A stretch of DNA of 64,000 nt from contig NZ_JAODIY010000001.1 in the NCBI RefSeq assembly GCF_026586665.1, positions 1-64,000 on the forward strand. The letters are read 5' to 3'. The notes beneath the pieces are model-generated. The model ran no database searches. It saw nothing but the letters and a program-made list of their open reading frames with translations, and was not told where the DNA came from. The number at the start of each line of letters is the position of its first letter. The stretch's first letter is position 1. Below are positions 57,400 to 64,000 of this stretch, one piece after another. The DNA comes from Halovenus rubra. Lineage in GTDB: Archaea; Halobacteriota; Halobacteria; Halobacteriales; Haloarculaceae. A program made the translations under genes and the position numbers.

Positions 57400-58524
57400 A
57401 TGGACGACGACACGCCACCGTTTTTCTACGTGATGAACTACGCCAGCGAAGCCGAAGGTGACGTTATCGACATGGTCAGTGGGAACCCAGACTGGGAGCC
57501 ACCCGAGGCACTCCGTGAGGGTCTGCGTGAGTACGCTGACGCCGAAACCGACCAGTTCCAGTATCCACCAAGCGTTGGTCTTCGCGAACTCCGCGAAGAG
57601 ATTGCAAAGCGCCGCGGTGTCGATATCTCTCAGGTCATCATTACGAACGGCGCGGGCGAGGCCAATCACCTTGCCATGGCTGGCGGTCTTGAGGCGGTCG
57701 ACGGCAACGAGATTATTCTCGCAGACCCAGTGTACCCGTACTATGACGGCCGTACCAGCCTCCTTGATGCGGAGAAAACGCTCATCCCGGTCGACAAGGA
57801 CGGGCACCTCAACCCCGAGACAGTACACAAGCGTGCCAGCGAAGAAACGGCCGTTATCGTCGTCAACTCGCCCAACAACCCGATGGGCGTGACCTACGAC
57901 GGCGACGCAATCGAACAACTTCTGGGCGTCGCCGAGGAGTACGATGCCTTGCTCGTCAGCGACGAGGTGTACGACCACTTCGATTACTCCGGCCGGTTTA
58001 CCTCTGCGCTCAGTTTCGATTCGCCAAATCGCATCGTCACTAACTCCTTTTCGAAGTCGATGGCAGTCACGGGTTGGCGGGTTGGCTACGCTATTTTCCC
58101 TCGTGAAGACCGGCCCGCCCCTTACAACGAACTCGTAGATTCAGCGCGCACGCGACATATGCTCACGAACGTCGCTATCTCGCGGCCAGCACAGGCCTCT
58201 GTGTTGCGGGCGCTCCGTGAGACCGACCCCTCGTATTATGAGGCTGTCCGCGAGCAGATGGTCGAGCGCATCGACCGCTTTACGTCTGCGCTCGATGCTG
58301 CCGGAGCGGAGTACACCGAGCCTGAAGGCAGTTTTTACGTAATGGCACGCTTCCCGGGGCTTCCGGGGACGATGGAGAACATCGAGATGCTCATCGACGA
58401 GGCTGGCGTGGCGGGAATGCCCGGTGAGGCCTTCGGTGACTCCCGAAGTGACTGGATGCGCTTTGCGCTTGTCTCACCCCGTGTCGAGGAAGCCGCCCAG
58501 CGCCTTGCTGAGTTTTTCGAGTAG
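57400..58524 (+). CDS. class I/II PLP-dependent aminotransferase
   Basis: 374 residues from ATG 57400 (MDDDTPPFFYVMNYASEAEG). PLP lysine in NSFSKSMAVTGWRVGY (K~220), with the cofactor Asp/Tyr in VNSPNNPMG and SDEVYDHFDYSG. Substrate amino acid is not determinable; aspartate and aromatic aminotransferases share this pattern. The longer upstream frame reads through the divergent promoter and is excluded. Confidence 0.92.
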   Translation: MDDDTPPFFYVMNYASEAEGDVIDMVSGNPDWEPPEALREGLREYADAETDQFQYPPSVGLRELREEIAKRRGVDISQVIITNGAGEANHLAMAGGLEAVDGNEIILADPVYPYYDGRTSLLDAEKTLIPVDKDGHLNPETVHKRASEETAVIVVNSPNNPMGVTYDGDAIEQLLGVAEEYDALLVSDEVYDHFDYSGRFTSALSFDSPNRIVTNSFSKSMAVTGWRVGYAIFPREDRPAPYNELVDSARTRHMLTNVAISRPAQASVLRALRETDPSYYEAVREQMVERIDRFTSALDAAGAEYTEPEGSFYVMARFPGLPGTMENIEMLIDEAGVAGMPGEAFGDSRSDWMRFALVSPRVEEAAQRLAEFFE

Positions 58525-58622
58525 ACTGTTTGCTCACACCGTTATCTCGGCTGTAATATAACGGTAAAACAACTGTTTGAGCCTTGGTTTCGGTTATATG
58601 TCTTTCTCGCGTCGTATCGAGC

Positions 58623-60608
58623 ATGGTAACTAAACCGAACGCAGCGGTAATGGGGGTAATCGTGACGGCGCTTCTCGGCGTGGCACTGCTTGGGGGCGTT
58701 GTCGGACTGCTTGACGCCCCAGAAACGACCGACGATAGCAACGACCAGTTGGCTCCCCGAGGACCAACCGGACCTTCGTCAGCTCTGGCAGGCGCTGACG
58801 ATGAGCCAGTCGTTGAAACGTTCGAATCAGCCGATGAGTTTGAGACGTATTTCGATGCAGCACAAAAGCCTGGCTGGTTGGGTTGGACGTCTTTCGTAAC
58901 GGGGCAACCTACGATCGAGATAGAAGAAACGACGACAACGGCCGATAGCGCCGGCGACACTGACGGTGGTGATGGCCTTGACGCTGCAAGTGGCAGTAAG
59001 ACTGAGACCAGCCGACACTCCGAAACCAACGTTCAAGAGGCCGCGCTTGATGAACCCGCCATGTTGAAGACCGACGGTGATTCGGTCTACTATGGCGGCC
59101 ACCGCTTCCAGCGGACAGCCTACGAAACGACTGTCCTCGACATTGACGACCCGGCCAAACCAGAACTCGCCGCGACTATCCCGGCAGCCGGTGAAATGTT
59201 ACTTATCGAAGAGACTGACACGCTTGTCATCTTCGAGGACGATCGTCTCTGGGGGTACGATGTGACCGACCCCACTGAACCCGAACAGCGCTGGACCGAG
59301 CGCATGGGGGCAGACCTCCAGACGGCACGCCTTTACAACGGCTCGCTCTATCTGGTCCTCGTCGACAGGCCAGACGATGAGAACCCCTGTCCCATTGAAC
59401 CGTACGGTGACTCTTCGGTCGAATGCACAGATATCTACAGACCCGACTCACAGGCCGACGCGGACGCCGTTTACACGGCTGCCCGTGTTGACCCTGCAAC
59501 GGGGATAATCGAAAATGAAACCAGCGTGGTCGGCTCCGCTCGTGACTCGGCGACTTACGTTTCCGAGAACGCGCTCTATCTCAGCTACACCCGCTCAACC
59601 AGCCGGTTCGACGTGATGACGAATTACCTTACTGGCCCTGGGAGCGAGAAAGTAGATGACAGCGTTGTCGAAGAGATTGAACGCCTCCAGTCGCTGAATA
59701 TTTCCAAGCGCGCAAAACAGACTGAACTAAACGTCATTCTTGACGAGTGGAAAGATTCCCTCGAAGGTGACGAACATATGTCGGCCGAAGAGGTGCTCAC
59801 CGAAGGATTACGTGAATACGCTGAAACGAGAAAGCGCAACTTGACGACAACCGGTATCGTCAGTATCGGTCTCGACAATCTTACTGTGACCGCGACCGGT
59901 GAGGTGCCGGGCTTTCCGCTAAACCAGTGGTCGATGGACGAACACGAAAACCACCTCCGGATTGCGACAACAATTCCCAGTGACTACGGGGCCGAATCCG
60001 AGAACGATGTCTACGTCCTCGACTCGGAGTTGTCGACAACCGGCTCTGTTCAGGGACTCGGAGACACTGAGCGTATTTACTCCGTCCGCTTCGAAGGTGA
60101 CGAGGGGTACGTTGTCACCTTCCGCCAGATTGATCCCTTCTATACGCTTGACCTCTCGGACCCCAGTGACCCGATTATGGAAGGGAAACTGAAGATACCC
60201 GGCGTCTCCCATTACCTCCATCCCCTCGAAGACGAGGGCGACCTCGTTCTCGGCGTGGGCGAAGAAGACGGGTCAGTGAAGCTCTCGACGTTCGACGTGA
60301 GCGACCGGAGTGACCCGGTTGAGAAAGACGTGCGCATTCTCGACAACGAACGGTTTTCGGAAGCCAACCAAAACCACCGGGCGTTCCTGCAAGACGAGCG
60401 CCACGGTGTGTTCTTCCTCCCTGCGAGTGAGCACAGCTACGTCTTCTCCTACGAGAACGGAACTCTCGAAGAGAAAGCCCGCGTCAATATCGGTCCCGGT
60501 GCCCGAGCGATGTACGTCGACGACTATCTCTACGTCTTTGGCTCGGACAGCGTTGTGGTTCTCGATGAGACGACTTGGGAGGTCCATACCCGTCTGGACT
60601 TGGAGTGA
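58623..60608 (+). CDS. secreted or membrane-anchored beta-propeller domain protein
   Basis: 661 residues from ATG 58623 (MVTKPNAAVMGVIVTALLGV), with an N-terminal hydrophobic anchor (~9-30). A linker of acidic and Thr/Asp-rich sequence leads to a large domain with repeated short strands (LVIFEDDRLWGYDVTDPTEP, LYLVLVDRPDD...), matching the C-terminal Beta_propel family in archaea. Probably surface-exposed with a binding role. It follows the aminotransferase by 98 nt. Confidence 0.8.
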   Translation: MVTKPNAAVMGVIVTALLGVALLGGVVGLLDAPETTDDSNDQLAPRGPTGPSSALAGADDEPVVETFESADEFETYFDAAQKPGWLGWTSFVTGQPTIEIEETTTTADSAGDTDGGDGLDAASGSKTETSRHSETNVQEAALDEPAMLKTDGDSVYYGGHRFQRTAYETTVLDIDDPAKPELAATIPAAGEMLLIEETDTLVIFEDDRLWGYDVTDPTEPEQRWTERMGADLQTARLYNGSLYLVLVDRPDDENPCPIEPYGDSSVECTDIYRPDSQADADAVYTAARVDPATGIIENETSVVGSARDSATYVSENALYLSYTRSTSRFDVMTNYLTGPGSEKVDDSVVEEIERLQSLNISKRAKQTELNVILDEWKDSLEGDEHMSAEEVLTEGLREYAETRKRNLTTTGIVSIGLDNLTVTATGEVPGFPLNQWSMDEHENHLRIATTIPSDYGAESENDVYVLDSELSTTGSVQGLGDTERIYSVRFEGDEGYVVTFRQIDPFYTLDLSDPSDPIMEGKLKIPGVSHYLHPLEDEGDLVLGVGEEDGSVKLSTFDVSDRSDPVEKDVRILDNERFSEANQNHRAFLQDERHGVFFLPASEHSYVFSYENGTLEEKARVNIGPGARAMYVDDYLYVFGSDSVVVLDETTWEVHTRLDLE

Positions 60609-60670
60609 CACCACTGACGACTAATGCCGAACACATAGAGTGACTGTACAGACCGACAGTCACAGTGTTT

Positions 60671-60692
60671 GTCCAGTTGAAATGAAGGGGTG
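60671..60692 (+). repeat. isolated ORB-like element
   Basis: The plus strand reads GTCCAGTTGAAATGAAGGGG then TG. Over the 21 positions from TCCAG to GGGGTG it differs from the origin ORB at 34258-34286 in one base only. It lacks the long G string of the origin copies. It sits between the beta-propeller gene and the truncated Old Yellow Enzyme gene, 26 kb from the origin, with no initiator gene nearby. Confidence 0.7.
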
Positions 60693-60879
60693 CAACAAAC
60701 GAGATGCCCGTCACAATGAAAAAATCATCCGTACCACTCGACAGACTGTGGTAGGGTAGCTGTCTGAATCCAGTTCGATATTGAGAACAGTGTTTCTTGT
60801 TTTTCGAGGAGAGTGTCTTTCTAGGACTCTCTCAATTGCGGTACAAAAACAGCGGCTGTGAAGTGAGCTGTTACAGGTG

Positions 60880-61908
60880 TTACTGCTGGAACAGCCCGCG
60901 ATACTGCGGCGGACCAGTGGCTGTCTCCTCGTCGAGTGTCGCAGCTGCTCGCAGACCAAAATATGGATCTCGAAGATGTTCACGACCCACGATAACGAGG
61001 TCGGCTCGGTCATTTGCGACGATTGCCTCGGCCTGTTCCGGTGTCGTGATGTTGCCGACCGTTCCGACCGAAATGTCGGCCTCGGTTTCTTCTTTGATTC
61101 GCTCGGCAAGTGGGAGCTGATAGTTTGGTCCCTGGTTTTCCGGAGACGAATTCGGGCTGATGCCGCCGCTGCTTACATCCACGAGGTCTGCGCCCAGCGC
61201 GGCCAACTGGTCGGTCAATCGCACAGACGCTTCGACAGTCCAAGACGGTTCGGAGAGCCAGTCAGTCGCAGAGATGCGGACGAACACTGGTATATCATCG
61301 GGGACGCGTTCACACACCGCTGCGGTCACGTCGCGGGTAAGCCGGGTTCGTCCTTCGAAACCGCCGCCATAGTCGTCTTCGCGGGTGTTTGTTACCGGCG
61401 AAAGAAATTCGTGGAGTAGGTAGCCATGGGCAGCATGCACTTCGACGATACGGAAGCCAGCTTCAACTGCTCGCTTGGCGGCCTGACCAAACGCCTCGAT
61501 TATCTCGTCAATACCCTCGCTGTCAAGCCGTTCGATATCCGGCTTCGGTCGGTCGTACGGAAACGAGTCGCGTGTCGGTCCGACGACTGTCCAGCCATCA
61601 TCTTCCTCAGCCGGGATGGTTGCGTGGCCGTCACGAGGACGGACCGTCGAACCCTTCCAGCCGGCATGGGCCAACTGGATTGCTGGGACTGACCCCTGTG
61701 ACTCGATGAACTGTGTGACCTGCTTGAGCGAAGCAATATGTTCGTCGTCCCAGATACCCAAGTCTTCCGGGGAGATACGGCCCCGCTCCTCTACAGCGGT
61801 AGCTTCAGCCATGACGATACCTGCACCACCGACTGCCCGCGAGCCGAGATGGACCTGATGCCAGTCAGTTGCGTGACCATCCTGTTTGTCACAGGAGTAC
61901 TGACACAA
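60880..61908 (-). pseudogene. Old Yellow Enzyme-family NADH:flavin oxidoreductase, 5' truncated
   Basis: The frame encodes ~342 residues of a YqjM-like OYE: the first recognisable residues are CQYSCDKQDG, which in intact homologues follow a conserved ...PNRIxVSPM. Later motifs (AIQLAHAGWKGS, HAAHGYLLHEFLSPVTNTR, DLVDVSSGGISP, and VIVGREHLRDPYF) are complete through the stop. The first ~22-25 residues, which form barrel strand 1 and contact FMN, are absent; sequence upstream (TIAEL...) is unrelated. The gene is cut at the end of the neighbouring integrated element. Confidence 0.8.
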
Positions 61909-61920
61909 CTCGGCTATTGT
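61905..61920. other. probable integration junction
   Basis: Reading the OYE gene on the minus strand, homology stops at about 61905, at the codons for CQYSC, and the sequence beyond (61909-61969) is unrelated and AT-richer. The RHH and integrase genes begin at 61970. The junction therefore lies within a few bases of 61905. The att core should overlap the CQYSC codons; the other copy lies outside the window. Confidence 0.55.
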
Positions 61921-61969
61921 GTATAAACAGCGTAAACACTAAGGGGCCACCGTGAGACGTTTCGGGTAG

Positions 61970-62494
61970 ATGGCAGAGAAAACCACCGTCGCCTTTCGGA
62001 TTGATGAATCGGTCAAAGAGGAATGGGAAGACGCCGCCGAAGGCCCGGAGTATGACAGTCTTAGCCACTTGATACGGCTTTCTGTCCAACGGGAGATAAC
62101 AGACACAGGGACGGCCCCACGCACCGCAAAGGCCGACACAGGAACAGTAGAAGATAGTGAGGTACTGGATTCTCTCACTCGACTGGAAAGGACAGTCGAA
62201 GACATACAGGACGAAATGAAGGCCGTCAGTCGAGAAAGTCGTTCTGAGGAATTATACAATCTTGAACAGGTACTTCTTGAAGTTCTCCCATCCCACAAAA
62301 CTAATCTGGAAGATTTGGAAAATCCGATTGGTTCTGACATTGAAAGTGCTACTCCAGAAGAAATAGCGGCACGAATTGACGCCAATGAACAGGACGTTTC
62401 AGATGCGCTCAATCGCCTTTCAGATAACACGGCACAGGTAAAGGAATTAGGCACGGCGTTTGATGACCAAAACAGCTACTATAGGGCAGAATAG
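61970..62494 (+). CDS. ribbon-helix-helix-like protein upstream of the integrase
   Basis: 174 residues. The N-terminal ~55 residues (MAEKTTVAFRIDESVKEEWE then DAAEGPEYDSLSHLIRLSV) fit a CopG-like RHH DNA-binding fold. A Glu-rich coiled-coil follows (~70-105), then a winged-helix-like C-terminal segment (SATPEEIAARIDANEQDVSDALNRL). The stop shares 1 nt with the integrase start. Likely a regulator or recombination accessory factor; inference only. Confidence 0.7.
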   Translation: MAEKTTVAFRIDESVKEEWEDAAEGPEYDSLSHLIRLSVQREITDTGTAPRTAKADTGTVEDSEVLDSLTRLERTVEDIQDEMKAVSRESRSEELYNLEQVLLEVLPSHKTNLEDLENPIGSDIESATPEEIAARIDANEQDVSDALNRLSDNTAQVKELGTAFDDQNSYYRAE

Positions 62495-63507
62495 TGGACA
62501 GTAAGACAGTAATCACAGAGTTTCATAACCGACAGACAACAAAAAAAGCGGAGGGAACCGCCAACAGGTACACTCAGGACGTAAGAGACTGGACAGAGTG
62601 GTTAGAGAATCCCGGAGCTAAAGATTACGACCCTAACAGCCGTGACAGGGACGCTAAGACACTTTGGGACGCTACTACCCACGACGTTAGAACGTACCTC
62701 CGACAAATGCTAAACAACGGGGGATATGCTGGCGGAACAGTCTCGATGCGAGAATCTTCTATATCAATGTTCTATCAGGAAGCCTCTCGTATGGCTGAAG
62801 ACCCTTCTATGAGTATCCCTGAAACAGAGAACCCCGCAAAGGAGCTTGACCTTTCAGGATGGACGGCACTAAAGAACGGAACTAAGAAAGAACAAAATCT
62901 GAAAGAGGGTGTTCAATACCTTGAACCGGACGAAATAGACAGTTTAGCCGAAAACGTACCAAACCCCCGGCTACGTAATGAGCTAATTGTCCGGCTACTC
63001 TACCATACGGGATTACGCCGCACAGAACTAACAGAAACTCGCTTAGAAGACATTGACACAGACGAACGGGCAATCAAAGTCCGGGCAAACAAAACCCACC
63101 AGAACCGTACTGTCTACTACCAGTCCGAACTTGACACTCTCCTGAATCGGTGGCTCAATGTCAACCGTAAATCTCTGGCGACAGCTGGAAGCGATTACCT
63201 CTTTCCGACAACTCATTCAGAACAGATTGACCCTAACCGTATCACCCGACTCGTCAAAGAAGCCGCAGAACAGGCAGGATTACAGTCTACTGTTCACACA
63301 GACGCCGCAGGTAATGTCCGGGGAAAAGTGACGGCACACGTACTAAGGCACAGTTTCGCCGTCCAAAGTATCAAAAATGGAATGGATACCCGCCGATTAC
63401 AGAAACTAATGGGTCACTCGAAGATTGAAACCACAGAACGGTATCTTCAATTCGCCAATAATGACCTTCGGGAAGCCGCCCGGAGATACGGCCCCGGTTC
63501 AGAGTAG
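62494..63507 (+). CDS. tyrosine recombinase/integrase
   Basis: 337 residues from GTG 62494. N-terminal SAM-like core-binding domain (~8-120), then the catalytic domain with YHTGLRRTELTE (Arg I), VRANKTHQNR (Lys), AHVLRHSFAVQ (His-x-x-Arg), MGHSKIETTERYLQF (His/Gly and nucleophile Tyr). Complete and apparently functional. The overlap with the RHH gene implies coupled expression. It would catalyse insertion and excision of the surrounding element. Confidence 0.93.
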   Translation: MDSKTVITEFHNRQTTKKAEGTANRYTQDVRDWTEWLENPGAKDYDPNSRDRDAKTLWDATTHDVRTYLRQMLNNGGYAGGTVSMRESSISMFYQEASRMAEDPSMSIPETENPAKELDLSGWTALKNGTKKEQNLKEGVQYLEPDEIDSLAENVPNPRLRNELIVRLLYHTGLRRTELTETRLEDIDTDERAIKVRANKTHQNRTVYYQSELDTLLNRWLNVNRKSLATAGSDYLFPTTHSEQIDPNRITRLVKEAAEQAGLQSTVHTDAAGNVRGKVTAHVLRHSFAVQSIKNGMDTRRLQKLMGHSKIETTERYLQFANNDLREAARRYGPGSE

Positions 63508-63661
63508 TTCCCTTCCCTCACTCCGGGGGTAAACACCACGAGATACCCCTTCCACGTACTTCTTGGGAGAGGCGGCATTACGCACCGCAAGTGCCGCCAA
63601 AGAATTAATGTCGGTACTTTAAGACCTTAGAACTAAGTAGAAGTCCGCTAAATGATTCTCT

Positions 63662-63931
63662 GTGTCTGAAAGCACAATCGGAATCCCCGACACCGTCGCC
63701 ACAGAATCACTCTCCTACGCAGGAACTGATATGACCCTTCGAGAGATAGCCACCGACCTACAGGAAGCGCACAGGGAACTTGACGAATATCATAGCGGTT
63801 CGTTGGTCTTAGCACAGAACCTGAAGGAACTACGGATGAAAGCCGAACGGGACGGAAACCTACAACTCGCTAATACCACCAAAGAATTAGAAGAATCAGC
63901 TATGGCCGTGGTAGAACGTAGCAGAGAATAG
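63662..63931 (+). CDS. small hypothetical protein of the element
   Basis: 89 residues from GTG 63662, mostly helical and charged (LREIATDLQEAHRELDEYHS, LKELRMKAERDGNLQLANTT), with no membrane segment. Unrecognised. It lies 154 nt after the integrase; the gap contains only an AT-rich, stop-laden stretch with TTAAGACC-type promoter-like sequence near 63619. Confidence 0.55.
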   Translation: MSESTIGIPDTVATESLSYAGTDMTLREIATDLQEAHRELDEYHSGSLVLAQNLKELRMKAERDGNLQLANTTKELEESAMAVVERSRE

Positions 63932-64000
63932 CAACCGTCTCAGAATTTCCACAGACGCCACTCAGTAGCCCCTCATGACATTCTTTTTCGAGAGGATGGT

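Larger units (their letters stand above)
61909..64000 (+). mobile_element. integrated element, left end (provirus/plasmid-like)
   Basis: It contains an RHH-type protein overlapped by a tyrosine recombinase and at least one further small gene, all on the plus strand, with a lower GC than the host genes. It truncates the OYE gene at its left side and extends past the right edge. I cannot distinguish provirus, integrative plasmid or genomic island because structural or replication genes are outside the window. Confidence 0.7.

Noticed and set aside
61900-62000. tRNA gene as the integration target
   Set aside because: No tRNA-like sequence is visible near the junction; the break lies in the OYE coding sequence instead.
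1-64000. CRISPR arrays
   Set aside because: No regularly spaced direct repeats of suitable length were seen anywhere in the window; the only repeat families are the rRNA promoter boxes and ORBs.

Overview
The window is a chromosomal segment of a halophilic archaeon (class Halobacteria). Evidence: the 5' end of a haloarchaeal-type 16S rRNA at the left edge, strongly acidic predicted proteins, Tat-type lipoproteins, Orc1/Cdc6 beside an ORB-type replication origin, archaemetzincin, an Hef nuclease, a homodimer-type tRNA splicing endonuclease and an HTH_10 (bacterio-opsin-activator type) regulator. Several proteins, such as malate dehydrogenase, look Haloarcula-like from memory; I cannot name the genus.

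Layout. 0-1 kb: start of the rRNA operon (minus strand) with a leader carrying several tandem promoters. 1-6.3 kb: membrane metallophosphoesterase, polysaccharide flippase, YchF-type GTPase. 6.4-14.3 kb: a minus-strand 2-oxoacid dehydrogenase cluster (E1 alpha, E1 beta, E2, E3) with lipoyl synthase upstream and a UDP-GlcNAc 2-epimerase-like gene between them. 14.4-16.0 kb: an AT-rich islet with two exported proteins of unknown function. 16-31.8 kb: Ski2-like helicase, BtuF-like protein, HtpX, TrpRS, a frameshifted ferredoxin gene, tRNA endonuclease, sugar nucleotidyltransferase, archaemetzincin, IMPDH/GMPR-family enzyme, M42 peptidase. 31.8-36.2 kb: the replication origin, with orc1/cdc6 on one side and oapA-oapB-oapC (arvA-arvB-arvC) on the other. 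36.5-48.5 kb: Nudix, malate dehydrogenase, a remnant of a probable erythromycin esterase, Zn-ribbon p27 protein, PepF, an orphan NuoH with an HTH_10 regulator, Hef, a PLP enzyme, a PfpI protein. 48.6-60.6 kb: further decayed small genes, an operon of CBS protein, GlyRS and a polyprenol-kinase-like protein, UspA, HemE, a PAS histidine kinase, an aminotransferase and a beta-propeller protein. 60.9-64 kb: an Old Yellow Enzyme gene lacking its 5' end, directly next to what looks like one end of an integrated element (RHH protein plus tyrosine recombinase) that runs off the window.

How genes relate. LipA makes the lipoyl cofactor carried by E2, and E1/E2/E3 form one complex. The CBS protein, GlyRS and membrane kinase genes overlap or nearly touch and should be co-transcribed. 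OapA/B/C sit next to the origin but their homologues in Haloferax have been linked to extracellular vesicle formation. The most notable signals are the Old Yellow Enzyme gene cut at the element junction, an isolated copy of the origin recognition box about 26 kb from the origin, and four small genes each with a frameshift, nonsense codon or internal deletion. The four lesions are either real gene decay or a mark of assembly error. No tRNA genes, CRISPR arrays or intact insertion sequences were found.
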